A stretch of DNA of 64,000 nucleotides from Notamacropus eugenii (GCF_028372415.1 NC_092872.1:518506224-518570223), one strand, 5' to 3'; shown: positions 1 to 10,454, counted from the first letter of the stretch. Made by a program: numbers and translations. The notes: generated by a model from the sequence alone, not told the origin.

Positions 1-138
1 AACTTCAAACCAGTCAATTCATCTTGAGGTAGCCTCAGTCTCGAGATCAGATTAAAGATTGACACCTTTTCTCAAGATTCCAATGAGCATAGCCATATTT
101 TATAGGAGGATATGTTTTTTAAAAAAGTCCCACAAAAG

Positions 139-372
139 GGCAGCTAGGTATCACACCTGGCTTGGAGTGAGGAAGACTCCAGTTCAAGTCTGACCTTATA
201 CTTACTAATTGTGTGATTCTGGGCAAGTCACTTACCCCTGTTTGCCTCAGTTTCCTCATCTGTAAAATGAGCCAGAGAAGAAAATGTCAAGCCACTTCAG
301 TATCTTTGCCAAGAAAACCTTGTATGGGTCACAAAGACTCTGATACAACTGAAGGGACTCAACCATAACATA
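139..372 (+). mobile_element. tRNA-headed, RTE-tailed marsupial SINE
   Basis: A degenerate tRNA-like head (GGGCAGCTAGGTA) is followed by the SINE core (CTCAGTTTCCTCATCTGTAA) and an RTE-like tail (CAGTATCTTTGCCAAGAAAA, then GGGTCACAAAGACTC). Bases 1-138 upstream hold nothing I recognise. Confidence 0.85.
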
Positions 373-463
373 AAGACTTACCTCTCTTTAAGCTCATTAA
401 GTGGATTTAATGAACTCCCTTTATCAATCCTCCTTACACTAGAGTGCTTAGGAAAGACTTCAT

Positions 464-735
464 GTTATAATAATAACATTTATATAGCACCTACTATGTA
501 CCAGTCACTGTGTTATGCACTTTAAAAATATCTCATTTATCTTCACAACAATCCTGGAAGGCAAGGGCTGTTATTATCTTCATTTTACAGCTGAGAAAAT
601 GGAGACAAACAGAGGTTAAATGACTAGCCCGAGGTCACTCACACAGCTAGTAATTAAATGTCTAAGGTTGTATTTGAACTCAGGTCTTCCTGACTCTGGG
701 ATTAATACTCAAATCATTGTGCCTCTAGGTGGCAG
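464..735 (-). repeat. MIR-type SINE, reverse orientation
   Basis: Reads as an inverted MIR: ATAATAACATTTATATAGCA at the 3' end, then CATTTTACAGCTGAGAAAAT, GAGGTTAAATGACTAGCCC and a trailing tRNA-like head. Confidence 0.8.
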
Positions 736-1404
736 TAACGAGTTGAGAAGGAGCCTGGAAAGAAAAAAAGTCATTATCAGCTCAGGCACCTGGCTCCTTT
801 GAAAAGTCATTTTTCTTCAGATGAGGCAAATGTATTTGTATTTCTGGAAATGTTACCTTGTCTCAGACTCCCCTTCCCCCTCCGCCCCGTTTTTTACCTC
901 TTCAATAAATCTTACCCTAGAGGTGGTTGGTGTATGGAATGCTGCCAATCTAATAAATCCATGGAGCTTTTATGATCATGATTATGAACTCCCTCCCCCA
1001 GAGGAGGGAGAATTTCCATAGATATCTTGCTCTGATTGAATATGTGCATCAGGTGGGTGGTGGCAGCTGGGGATTGTCCAGGAAGCCACAGTTCACATCA
1101 TTCCCAGGAACCGCAACTGCTCAGTGCACTGTACAATCCTCCATGTTTTTTGGGGAAAACAACAAGGGTATGTGAGAGGGATGGGTAAATGGAAAATATA
1201 AGGATCCAAATGAGAAAGGAAGGCATCGTGGGGAAACAAACCCAAAGCACTGGTGAATGAAGATGAAAAAGCCAAGGCGAAAGTATGAAAGAATGCAGGA
1301 AGGAGAAAATAAAGATGTGGAAGAAATGATGAACACATTAATAAGGGGGAATGTGAATGAACAAATCAGGACACTGATGATAATCTTTGCTCTTGGACCT
1401 TATA
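736..1404. other. No recognised feature
   Basis: About 670 bases without an identifiable repeat. Several short overlapping open frames on both strands carry no domain, coding signature or convincing splice context. Confidence 0.5.
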
Positions 1405-1608
1405 GAATTCTTTATTTGGCCCCTTTATAATGCACTTATCATGTAATTTTATACATTATAGGTGTCTATATTTCTTTCTTATACCCCTATTAAACTGTAA
1501 ACTCCATGGGGATAAGGACTATGTCTTCTCTAAATTTTGTACCTCCTGAAGTCTCAAGCATAAGTTTCTGCACATAGTAGGTGCTTAATAAATGTTTTTG
1601 AATAAGTG
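1405..1608 (+). repeat. L2 LINE 3' end
   Basis: Typical L2 terminal sequence: AAACTGTAAACTCCATGGGG, then GCACATAGTAGGTGCTTAAT and AAATG. Confidence 0.75.
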
Positions 1609-1610
1609 AT

Positions 1611-1800
1611 CAGAGAATCACAGAATGTTAGGGTTGGGAGAGACCCTGGAACAAAGAATTTCAGAACTGGAACTATAGCCCTTTAATCTTATAGAAGAAG
1701 AAATAAAGATGTGAACTCACTTGCCCAAGGTCCCAGAGCTAATAAATGACAAAGTTGGGACTTGAACCCAGGTTTTTTGACTCAAAGTCCAATATCCCTT
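1611..1800 (-). repeat. MIR-type SINE, reverse
   Basis: AGAATCACAGAATGTTAGGG, then TGCCCAAGGTCCCAGAGCTA and ACTTGAACCCAGG follow the order of an inverted MIR-type SINE. Confidence 0.65.
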
Positions 1801-1837
1801 TGTTTTTCTTTTAAAAATTTTTTTTATTATGAATTTT

Positions 1838-2075
1838 TTGTTTTTGTTGTTTTAGTTATGTCCAACTCTTTGTGATTCCATTTTTTTTTTTGTTTTTGTT
1901 TTTAGCAAAGACGCTGTAGTGGTTTGCCATTTTCTTCTCCATCTCATTTTACAGATGAGGAAATGGAGGTAGACAAGATTAAGTGACTTGCCCAGGATCT
2001 CATAGTAACTGTGAGAGGCCAAATTTAAATTTAGGTTTTCTTGACTCAAAGTCCAGTATTCTTTCTACCTGCCTA
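1838..2075 (-). mobile_element. RTE-tailed SINE, reverse
   Basis: The tail-first order TAGTTATGTCCAACTCTTTG, GTAGTGGTTTGCCATTTTCT, TTTACAGATGAGGAAATGGA marks an inverted copy. A T-rich expansion lies at 1882-1904. Confidence 0.8.
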
Positions 2076-2329
2076 TTAGGAACTTAACAAGCACCACTTA
2101 TCCCAAATATTTTAACATAGAAAGAATAAAAAGAGATTTGTTTATGAAACCATGGGCTTCTGTTACAATGCAGTTTGTTTCTAAAATGTATATGTTAAAC
2201 TTAACAAGGCAATAACAAAATCACTCCATTTATATCCCTTTCTGAACTTCCCTTTTTATGTCTTCTGTGAGTTACAAATGCTTTCCCTGCCTCCCCCACT
2301 ATAACCCCCAATATTTTTCCCACTCTACT

Positions 2330-2560
2330 ATTCTGAGGAGGTTCTGGCTGTCTTTCCAACTAGCTATGAAGATTAAGGGAAGTCATTTCCCCCTTTTGAG
2401 ACCCTGTAAATTAAAGAATTGAGCTAGATGATCTTCCCAGTCTCAGTTTTAGTATCTTATGTTATCTTATGTCCCTTGATCTAATGTATAGAAAATGTTT
2501 TGCAAACTTGAAAGTGACATATCAATGTGGATTATTATGTGTTGTTATTATAATTAATCT
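2330..2560 (+). repeat. MIR-type SINE fragment
   Basis: Diverged plus-strand MIR: CAACTAGCTATGAAG, GAGCTAGATGATCTTCCCAG, then TTTTGCAAACTTGAAAG toward the 3' end. Confidence 0.5.
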
Positions 2561-2754
2561 CATTCTTATTTTTGATGGAGTCCAGATGGAATTAGTCTTG
2601 GACAAGTCAGTATCCTTTTATATTTAATGGTCTATGGAGTAATATCCAGGTGGTTAAAATCACCGGCTTTTATAATTGAATGATAGAAAAAAATGGAATG
2701 AAAGACGGATAAACCAATAAATAACTCATGTATTGCTCGTTATATTCTTCAAAG

Positions 2755-2910
2755 CATCTTTATGATGATGATTTTCTTTCTTTTTTATAACCATGTGAAC
2801 TAGGTAAGATTGTTTCTAATTTAAAGATGGAAAAATTAATGCCTAAAGAAGCTTGGTGACTTATTTATAGCCACATGAATGGGGTGAAAGGGAGGAGAAG
2901 GTAAAACTGG
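2755..2910 (-). repeat. MIR fragment, reverse
   Basis: GTGAACTAGGTAAGATTG, then AAAGATGGAAAAATTAATGC and AGCCACATGAA match the middle of an inverted, strongly diverged MIR. Confidence 0.5.
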
Positions 2911-2929
2911 GGTCAGTTCGATTTAATAT

Positions 2930-3235
2930 TCATCAAATTCTTGCTTGACCCAAGGTTCTTTGTTAAGTATTCTGGTATTCAAGACCTTCTCCAGTTTGGC
3001 TCCAACCTGACCTTCCAGATCTTCTAACACCCCCTCCGTATCTCCAATATGCCTTTCTTTGTTCAGGGTTGTCCCTTATGCCTGGAGATCCTCATTCCCT
3101 CTTTCCCTTTACCTCTTGAATTCCTACCCCCTTTAAAGCCCAATTGAAATGCCACATTCTCCAGAAAGTCTTCTTTCGTCCTCCCAGACTGGTAATACAT
3201 TCCTCCCTCCTTATGTAGGCCTAATACAGCACTTT
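2930..3235 (+). repeat. L2 LINE C-terminal/3' region
   Basis: Carries L2-characteristic runs: CTCCAGTTTGGCTCCAACCT, TTGTCCCTTATGCCTGGA, then AATGCCACATTCTCCAGAAA. A SINE interrupts it at 3236. Confidence 0.7.
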
Positions 3236-3472
3236 TTGTTGTTCAGTCATTTCTGATTCTCTGTGGCCCCTTTATGGTATTTTCTCAGAAAAAATACTGC
3301 AGTGACTTGCCATTTCCTTCTCAAGCTTGTTTTGTAGGTGAGGAAGCTGAGGCAAACAAGGTTAAGTGACTTGCCCAGGGTCGCACAGCTACTAAGTGTC
3401 TGAGGTCAGATTTGAACTCAGGAATACTCAGGAGATTCCAAGCCCACTGCTCCATCTACTGGAGCTGCTTCT
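3236..3472 (-). mobile_element. RTE-tailed SINE, reverse
   Basis: Starts with a GTTGTTCAGTCATTTCTGAT tail, followed by CAGTGACTTGCCATTTCCTT and AAGTGACTTGCCCAGGGTCG. It ends in the tRNA-like head near 3472. Confidence 0.85.
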
Positions 3473-3508
3473 AATATATTTAAGTGATATTAGATTTGTG
3501 TCTGCCTC

Positions 3509-3720
3509 TAGAGAGACAGCTTGAGGAAGTGGAAAGTTTGCTGGACTTGGAGTCAGGTAAACCCTGACTTCAAATCCTCATTTTGGAACTCATTAGCTAT
3601 GGGACCATGGCTAATTGTCTGTCCTAGTTTTCACATCTGTATGATGAAGATAATACCTGTGGTATGTTCCTCATAGGGTTGTCATAAGGCTAAAATGGGA
3701 TAATGTATATAAATTCAACT
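3509..3720 (+). repeat. MIR SINE
   Basis: GCTGGACTTGGAGTCAGG head and GGGTTGTCATAAGGCTAAAA 3' half in MIR order. Confidence 0.65.
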
Positions 3721-3727
3721 TGGTTTG

Positions 3728-3845
3728 ACTCGGAAAGCATTTATTGAGTGCCTACTATATATGTTTAGCACTGTGCTAGTGTCTGGGGCTGCAAAGAGCA
3801 GAAAATAAAAGAATAGTACCTGACCTCAAGGTGCCTACAGGTAAG
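3728..3845 (-). repeat. L2 3' end, reverse
   Basis: AAGCATTTATTGAGTGCCTA, then GCACTGTGCTAGTGTCTGGG and CTGACCTCAAGGTGCCTACA are the inverted L2 terminus. Confidence 0.65.
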
Positions 3846-3847
3846 TG

Positions 3848-4084
3848 GAGTGAGTTTTGGGCCTGGAGTCAGAAAGTCTGGGGTTCAAATCCAGCCATAG
3901 ACTCTTACTAGCAGTGTTACTCTTGGGCAAGTCACTTCATTTCTATTTGCTTCGCTTTCCTCATCTATAAAATAGGTATAATAAGAGCACCTACTTCCCA
4001 AGTCTTTTATGAGGATAAAATGAAGTAATATTTGTAAAGTGCTTTAGAAACCTTAAAATACTAGCTATTAGTATAATTATTATA
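3848..4084 (+). repeat. MIR SINE
   Basis: GCCTGGAGTCAGAAAGTCTG, CTTGGGCAAGTCACTTCATT and TTTGTAAAGTGCTTTAGAAA lie in MIR order and end in an ATTATTAT-like tail. Confidence 0.75.
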
Positions 4085-4206
4085 TACTTCATTTTTTGGG
4101 GGGAGGAATAAAAACATATAAGATAAGTAAATCTAAGATATAGTAATGCTGCTATAATGCTGTTTCAAAAATATGAATTTCTTCCAAAGCAATTGACATA
4201 TTCTGG

Positions 4207-4215
4207 AACATTTTG
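4207..4215. repeat. Target-site duplication, left copy
   Basis: The 9-mer AACATTTTG here recurs exactly at 7140-7148, bracketing the minus-strand L1. This supports a single retrotransposition event. Confidence 0.65.
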
Positions 4216-5068
4216 TGTGTTGCATTGTATTTTTATTTTGTCAAATATTCCCCAATTACTTTATTTTTTATTTTTTTAATTTAAGTTTTCAACATTCATT
4301 TCCACAAAATTTTGGGTTCCAAATTTTCTCCCCATTTCTCCCCTCCCCTCACCCCAAAACGCCCAGCATTCTAATTACCTCTATCACCAATCTGCCCTCT
4401 CTTCTATCATCCCTCCCTTCCCTTATCCCCATCTTCTCTTTTGTCCTGTAGGGCCAGATAACTTTCTATACCCCATTACTTGTATTTCTTATTTCCTAGT
4501 TGCAAGAACAACTCAACAGTTGTTCCTAAAACTTTGAGTTCCAGCTTCTCTTCATCCCTCCCTCCCCACCCATTCCCTTTGGGAAGGCAAGCAATTCAAT
4601 ATAGGCCATATCTGTGTAGTTTTGCAAATGACTTCCATAATAGTCGTGTTGTGTAAGACTAACTATATTTCCCTCCATCCTATCCTGCCCCCTGTTTCTT
4701 CTATTCTCTCTTTTGATCCTATCCCTCCCCAAAATTGCTCCCTCCTCCCACTGCCTTCCCTTCCATTATCCCCCCCACTCTGCTTATCCCCTCCTCCCGC
4801 ACTATCCTGTGTTGTAAGATAGGTTTTCATACCAAAATGAGTGTGCATTTTATTCCTTCCTTTAGTTAAATGTGATGAGAGTAAGCTTCATGTTTTTTCT
4901 CTCACCTCTCCCCTTTTTCCCTCCACTGAAAAGTCTTTTACTCGCCTCTTTTATGGGAGATAATTTGCCCCATTTAATTTCTCCCTTTCTCCTCCCAATA
5001 TCTTTCTCTCTCACTGCTTAATTTCATTATTGTAAGATATGATCTCATCCTATTCAATTCACCTTGTG

Positions 5069-5069
<1 letters not shown>

Positions 5070-5116
<47 letters not shown>
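5070..5116. repeat. (TG)n dinucleotide tract inside the L1
   Basis: About 23 uninterrupted TG units, or (CA)n in element orientation, just downstream of ORF1. A (CA)n tract sits at the equivalent position in the second L1 (21390-21417). Confidence 0.95.
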
Positions 5117-5119
<3 letters not shown>

Positions 5120-5251
5120 CCCACCAACTACCCAGATACTGAAAAGTTTCAAGAGTTACAAATATTGTCTTTCCATGTAGGAATGTAAACAGTTCAACTT
5201 TAGTAAGTCCCTTATGACTTCTCTTTGCTGTTTACCTTTTCATGCTTCTCT

Positions 5252-6353
5252 TCATTCTTGTGTTTGAAAGTCAAATTTTCTTTTCAGCTCTGGTCTTTTC
5301 ATCAAGAATGCTTGAAAGTTCTCTATTTCATTGAAAGACCATTTTCCCCCCTGAAGTATTATACTCAGTTTTGCTGGGTAGGTGATTCTTGGTTTTAGTC
5401 CTAGTTCCTTTGACTTCTGGAATATCATATTCCATGCCCTTCGATCCCTTAATGTAGAAGCTGCTAAATCTTGTGTTATCCTGATTGTATTTCCACAATA
5501 CTTGAAATGTTTCTTTCTAGCTGCTTGCAATATTTTCTCTTTGACCAGGGAACTCTGGAATTTGACCACAATGTTCCTAGGAGTTTCTCTTTTTGGATCT
5601 CTTTCAGGAGGTGATCTGTGGATTCCTTGAATACTTATTTTGCCCTCTGGTTCTAGAATCTCAGGGCAGTTTTCCTTGATAATTTCATGAAAGATGATGT
5701 CTAGCCTCTTTTTTTGATCAAGGCTTTCAGGTAGGCCCATAATTTTTAAATTGTCTCTCCTGGATCTATTTTCCAGGTCAATTGTTTTTCCAATGAGATA
5801 TTTCACATTGTCTTCCATTTTTTTATTCTTTTGGTTTTATTTTGTGATTTCTTGGTTTCTCATAAAGTCATTAGCCTCCATCTGTTCCATTCTAATTTTA
5901 AAAGAACTGTTTTCTTCAGTGAGCTTTTGAACCTCCTTTTCCATTTGGCTAATTCTGCTTTTGAAAGCATTCTTCTCCTCATTGGCTTTTTGAACCTCTT
6001 TTGCCAATTGAGTTAGCTTGTTTTTAAAGGTGTTACTTTCTTCAACATTTTTTTGTGTCTCTTTTTAGCAAGGTGTTGACCTGCTTTTCATGCTTTTCTT
6101 TCATCTCTCTCATTTCTCTTCCCAATTTTTCCTCCACCTCTCTTACTTGATTTTTAAAATCCTTTTTGATCTCTTCCATGGCCTGAATCCATTGAATATT
6201 TATTTTGGATGTTTGGAATACAGAAGCCTTGACTTTTATGTCTTTCCCTCATGGTAACTATTGTTCTTCCTCATCTGAAAGGATGGGAGAAGATATCTGT
6301 TCACCAAGAAAGTAACCTTCTATAGTCTTATTTTTTTCCCCTTTTTTGGGCAT
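5252..6353 (-). pseudogene. L1 ORF1p (RNA-binding chaperone), degenerate
   Basis: ORF1p binds L1 RNA as a coiled-coil trimer. The likely original start is the ATG at 6353-6351 (MPKKGK). The frame is broken by stops and shifts through the N-terminal coiled-coil part (about 5830-6200). One uninterrupted 188-residue segment remains, 5818-5252. It shows the RRM entry (NVKYLIGKTIDLENRSRRDN, then LKIMGLPES) and the C-terminal domain (KHFKYCGNTIRITQDLAA, then STLRDRRAW). The span implies about 367 codons, close to a normal ORF1p. The intact RRM/CTD segment suggests moderate age. It is not expected to encode a functional protein. Confidence 0.85.
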
Positions 6354-7139
6354 TTTCCCCAACTAGTTACTTGACTTTGTCCTTTGTCAAGAGTAGGATA
6401 TACTCTGGGAATCTGTGAGATCTCAGTTCCTCCAAGGTGGCACGATCAAGCGTGTACTGGTCTGGATGCAGAAAGGGATTTTTGTGCCCAGAATCTTAGC
6501 AGTTACCTCTCCACAGCCTTCTGGCCTCCAGTTCTACCAAGTCAGCACTGGGGGCTGATTTTCAGATAAGCTGGATGGGCAGGGCTGCCATTCAGTGTGA
6601 GACAAAGACCAGCTCACCCAGGGCCTCCACACAGGGCTGAGGTAAGATTCAGCCCTTCAGTGCCCCCAGTGGTTTTTATGCTCCAACAATGGAGCAGTCA
6701 GTATGGCTGCTGTGTAGCCTCTGTGGCTGCTGTCTGCTGCTGGAGCTATGGAAGACCCTTCTCCCTTCCTGGCCAGCTGAAAAGCCCCCATCACTGACCT
6801 TCGGTGCCTGTGGGATGAGGGATCTGGGAACCGCTGTTCCTGGCACTGGGGATTCCACGACTGGAAATCCCACCCCTGAGGGCTGTTCACAAGCCCGAGC
6901 CACATGGCCAAGGCTGAGCTGGGCTTCGCGCTCTGCTCAGCATCTGGTGCAACAGACGTTTTCCATGGGCCTTTCAGGTCACCCTGGGCTGGAAATCTTC
7001 TCCACTCTGTTGTTCTCCACTTCTGCTGCTCCAAAATTTGTTGAGAGAACCTCTCTACAGGTATTTTATGGACTGTGTGGGGAGACCTTGCATATGTGTG
7101 TCTTTCTACTCCGCCATCTTGGCTCTGCCCTGCCCCCCA
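6354..7139 (-). promoter_or_regulatory. L1 5' UTR/promoter region, probably inactive
   Basis: GC-richer than its surroundings. It extends from the AAGATGGCGGAGTAG start motif to the ORF1 ATG. L1 5' UTRs act as internal promoters; activity here is inference. Open frames on both strands (6657-7219) lie inside this UTR and look fortuitous. Confidence 0.5.
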
Positions 7140-7148
7140 AACATTTTG
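7140..7148. repeat. Target-site duplication, right copy
   Basis: AACATTTTG, identical to 4207-4215. Confidence 0.65.
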
Positions 7149-7811
7149 AATATAACTTGAATTTTGAGTTTGTGTCTGTGAGATTTCTTCAGAGAGAGAA
7201 TTTAGAAAATTACCCCTGATGACATAGATATGTCACCAAATTTCCCTGGACCTTAATTTAAGGCCTTATCTTTAATCTAGAGACCATCTTACCTACCTTA
7301 TAAAAATAAACAAAATCATACTAACTCATAAACTGTAACCCCAAGGATACCACTTCCACAGTCAAACTTCAAATTTTTGTCAAAGGGAAGTGCCATATTT
7401 ATTTTCTCCTTCTGGTGCCGTGAGCAGAGACAGTGCCTCCATCCTCATCTCCATTCCCCTCCCCATCTCCATCCCCACCTCGAATCAGGCCCATCCCCAT
7501 CTGCTGTGGCCTCTACTCTGAGGCCTGGAGTTAAGGCCTCCCCAAATTGCTTGGGCAGCATGGGGTACAGGCTGAGCAGCAGCTACAGGCATTGAAGTGG
7601 TTACTATTATAGTATTTATGTATTTCTTTGCCATTTAATGCATAAAATTGTGCTATTAGTTTTTAAAAATCAGATTCTAATTTTTTTTAAAGGTGTCATT
7701 GACAAATTTTTGATAGTTGTGTTCCTAACCCTACTTTCCCATAAGCTCTGTGGCTTCTGCTGGGCAGTTTTGCATGGCACCATGCTTTTTGGGAACCCAT
7801 ATGTCTTGTAA
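7149..7811. other. Unassigned stretch with a short ATC/CCC array
   Basis: No repeat family recognised. At 7437-7486 a degenerate TCCATC/CCCATC/CTCATC run is the reverse complement of the motif that builds the 9034-9407 minisatellite. The surrounding 72-codon frame (7377-7595) shows no domain. Confidence 0.5.
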
Positions 7812-8045
7812 TAGCAGAATTAAGTAAATACAGAGTCAGGATAGTGTAATTTGTAGAGATCTGGCCTGCAGAGAGACAAGAAGTTGGATCTCTGACACTG
7901 GCTGTGTCACCTTGGGTAAGTTATTTAATTTTCTAGGGCTCAAGGCAGCTCTCAGACTTTAAGTTATAAAATTGTGCTGACCTATATTCACCGAGGGGTC
8001 TGAGGGCCCTAGAGCAATGAAAACTCAGGTCCTGTCCCTATCTCT
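7812..8045 (+). repeat. THER-type SINE (MIR relative with a second tail)
   Basis: After the MIR-like core (GTGTCACCTTGGGTAAGTTA) come CAAGGCAGCTCTCAGACTTT, ATTGTGCTGACCTATATTCA and AGCAATGAAAACTCAGGTCC. These mark the longer therian SINE form. Confidence 0.6.
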
Positions 8046-8097
8046 ATAGAAAGTAAATGCAAAGTGATTCCTGGGAAGCGGGGGAAAAACACTTACA

Positions 8098-8257
8098 AAG
8101 TCACTTATATAAATGCCTCTTATCTTTTCCTCCTACTTAATAAAATATAAACTCCACTTAAGACAGGAGCTATAGTCTATATAAACTAACTGGTCACCCA
8201 GTCTAGGGTTTTGTGTATAGCAAGTGCTCAGGTACTGCTGAATGAATTGAGTTGAGT
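8098..8257 (+). repeat. L2 3' end
   Basis: AATATAAACTCCACTTAAGA, then TGTATAGCAAGTGCTCAGGT and GAATGAATTGAG. Confidence 0.6.
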
Positions 8258-8768
8258 TGAAGACAGGGAAAATGTAATCGCAATACAAGAAAGCCTGATG
8301 TGAGAATAAGCCTAGGGCTGGGCATGGGGAAGATAGTCCTCTCTGGGATTGGCAGGTACTGTCTGGACATCTTGGGTGAGTGTCCTTGAAACCACCCCTT
8401 CTTGTCCTCTGGAATGTTCCCTAGAAGCTGGTGCCCACAGAGCATCAGGAAGGCCAGGGACGGCCCCCTTCCTCTCAGAATATTTTTGCATTTCCCCCAT
8501 CCATTAGGAGAGGAGGCTTTAGTGGTAGCAGTTTCCTGCCTGAAAAAATCAATGGATCATTAAAGTTTGCCTTAGCAACCTGTTCTTATTCTGAAGGTCT
8601 ATTAAAACTGGTGGAAAGTCAAACCAAGAGCACAGCATGTGAGCCCTGGGCCTGGGCACTGGAATTCTCTCTTTGGGGCCTGGCTGTGCTTCACTTCAGT
8701 TTGGCATTGGCAGCTTCCAGCACTGCTGGGTCCTCAGGTGGCTGGAGGGTTCCTGAGGTTCCTTCTTA
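8258..8768. other. Repeat-free stretch
   Basis: No repeat recognised. The subsegment 8480-8765 has a smooth unique composition. It contains GTTTGCCTTAGCAACC (8565-8580), close to an inverted RFX X-box. A 112-codon open frame (8431-8769) lacks splice sites or a domain. Confidence 0.4.
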
Positions 8769-8880
8769 ATAATATCATTGCAAGGTAGGAAGTGTAAGCA
8801 TTACTATTCTCATTTTGTTGGAAACTGAGGCTTGGGCAAGGAAATGGTATTGTCCAAGGTCACTCAAGGTCCACAGTTCT
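8769..8880 (-). repeat. MIR fragment, reverse
   Basis: CTCATTTTGTTGGAAACTGA, then GTATTGTCCAAGGTCACTCA. Confidence 0.6.
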
Positions 8881-9033
8881 CTGCCTATTTTCCTGTATGA
8901 AAGCTACCTAAAGAAGGGGTATGGACCACTGTCAAAGAGCAGGGGAAGAGGGGCAAGTGTGGAGGAGTAGGAAGAGTCCTGATGTGGAGGCAGAGGACCA
9001 AGTGTGAATCCTGGCTCTGCTGCTTACCACAGG

Positions 9034-9407
9034 TGAGCATGAGGATGAGAATGGGCATGAAGATGGAGATGAGTATGGAAGAGAGGAAGGAGATGAGGAT
9101 GGAGGTGGGGATGGGGACAGAGATGGGGATGGAGGTGGGGAAGGAGATGAGGATGGAGATGAATATGGAAGAGGGGAAGGAGATGATGATGGAGGTGGGG
9201 ATGGAGATGAGGATGGAGATGAGGATGGAGGTGGGGATGGAGATGAGGATGGAGGTGCGGATGGAGGTGAGGATGGAGGTGGGGATGGAGATGAGGATGG
9301 AGGTGAGGATGGAGGTGGGGATGGTGATGAGGATGGAGGTGGGGATGGAGGTGGGGATGGACTTGGGGATGGAGATGAGGATGGAGATGAGGATGGAGGT
9401 GGGGGCT
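9034..9407. repeat. Minisatellite of GATGGA/GGTGGG/GATGAG hexamers
   Basis: About 370 bp of interchangeable 6-bp modules, mostly arranged as GGTGGGGATGGAGATGAG-type 18-24-bp higher units. Array length changes kept a multiple of three, so both strands stay open across it (+ 8982-9536, Met/Glu/Gly-rich; - 8885-9511, Ile/Ser/Thr-rich). These are repeat artefacts, not genes. Confidence 0.95.
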
Positions 9408-9600
9408 AGGCCTATAATTTCATTGATACCAATCGAGGTTGGCATTTTCTCGGTAACTTGTAGTCTTAGAAAGTTGTCCAGGTTACTGAGGAGGTTAAGT
9501 GACTTGGCCAAGATTATTTCATCTTGTCAGTGGTAGAATTTGAACCGAGGTCATCCTAGTTCTAAGGACAGCTATCTCTCCACTATGCAAATTGCTTAAC
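9408..9600 (-). repeat. THER-type SINE, reverse
   Basis: TAATTTCATTGATACCAATC tail, then TTAAGTGACTTGGCCAAGAT and GAATTTGAACCGAGGTCATC. The minisatellite ends exactly where this SINE begins. Confidence 0.6.
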
Positions 9601-9690
9601 CTTTCTGGACTTGGCTTCCTCATCTATAAAATGAGGGTGAGGGCAGACTAGACAGGCTCTAAGAGCCTTTGTGGCTTTAAACTTTATATT
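9601..9690 (+). repeat. MIR fragment
   Basis: TTGGCTTCCTCATCTATAAA, then GCTCTAAGAGCCTTTGTGGC. Confidence 0.55.
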
Positions 9691-9789
9691 CCTATGACCC
9701 CAGGCTAAGCTGGGTGATGGGGAACCCAGGTTCAGTGAGGAGAACTGATGGCAATGAGAAGCATCAGGGTCACTAACTCAACAAAATTT

Positions 9790-10095
9790 GCAGTTTTTTA
9801 GGCTTTAGAGCTGGAAGGGACTTTATAGTGCCCTGGTGCCCTGCTTCACTGCCCCCATTTTACAGAGGAGAACACTGAGGCTCAGAAAGGGTAAGTTAAA
9901 GCTATCTTTGTATTTTTAAGGCCCAGTGTTGTGTCTTGGACACATGGGGCACTTGACAATATTTGCCAAATTAATAGCTCACATTTATATAGCACTTTAA
10001 GATTTGCAAAAGCACAAGACCACATGGGTAATTAGTAGCACAGTTGGGATTTGAACCCAGGGCCAGTGACTCCATATCTTGCATTTATTATTCTT
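9790..10095 (-). repeat. Nested MIR (reverse) with an L2 3' end inside
   Basis: MIR 5' part at 9795-9900 (GCTGGAAGGGACTTTATAGT, CCATTTTACAGAGGAGAACA). An L2-like terminus (ATCTTTGTATTTTTAAGGCC ... TATTTGCCAAATTAATAG) covers 9901-9980. More inverted MIR follows to 10095 (GGGATTTGAACCCAGGGCCA). The 9901-10015 junction resembles 11165-11290. Confidence 0.6.
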
Positions 10096-10454
10096 GGATC
10101 ACCCAAGTCTGGATAAAGTATGGGAGTGACGTTACCCTCTTTTTATTTCCCAGGTGGAACTTGGCCCTCAAAGCCCTATGTAGCCAGTAACTCCTTTAGG
10201 CACATGTGAGGAGTATTGTCATCAGCTAGCGTGGAGCTGGATGATTGGAAGTGTTTCCCTATAGAGAAATATGTCTCCATCAGCACATATGTTGGATAGT
10301 TGCCAACTCTCAGGCCATGTGACTGATTCATAGCAGTATTCTAGGCTGAATTTCATTGTTGAAAAAAATGGAGGTTTAAAAAAATATCCTTATTTGATTG
10401 CCCCGCGTCTCATCCTATTTAGTAGATTGGAAGTGAATTGCTGTCCTTGAGAAG
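10096..10454. other. No recognised repeat
   Basis: Unique-looking sequence of moderate GC with no open frame of note. Confidence 0.4.

Larger units (their letters stand above)
4216..7139 (-). mobile_element. ORF1-only L1 (HAL1-like), near full length
   Basis: Minus-strand LINE-1-type element of about 2.9 kb. Its 5' end near 7139 reads, on the minus strand, GGCAGAGCCAAGATGGCGGA, a typical marsupial L1 5' start. A GC-rich 5' UTR (about 6354-7139) precedes a degenerate ORF1 (6353 to 5252). Downstream of ORF1 there is no endonuclease or reverse transcriptase. Instead there is a (CA)n tract (5070-5116) and about 800 bp of purine-rich 3' sequence ending near 4216. The 3' region contains two successive purine-rich blocks, around 4320-4440 and 4540-4800. 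The element is bracketed by a 9-bp target duplication. The organisation matches the published idea of half-L1 (HAL1) elements, which carry ORF1 only and depend on L1 in trans. An L1 that lost ORF2 after insertion is the alternative. Confidence 0.7.

Noticed and set aside
139..372. tRNA gene suggested by tRNA-like heads with GGTTCAAATCC-type boxes here and in many SINEs
   Set aside because: The heads lack a complete cloverleaf and acceptor stem and are always followed by SINE cores.
6657..7219. Open frames of 125-176 codons on both strands
   Set aside because: They lie within the 5' UTR of the minus-strand L1 and have no domain; the GC-rich UTR explains the lack of stops.
8885..9536. Open frames of 184-208 codons on both strands
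   Set aside because: They coincide with the hexamer minisatellite and continue into SINE sequence; low complexity, no domain.
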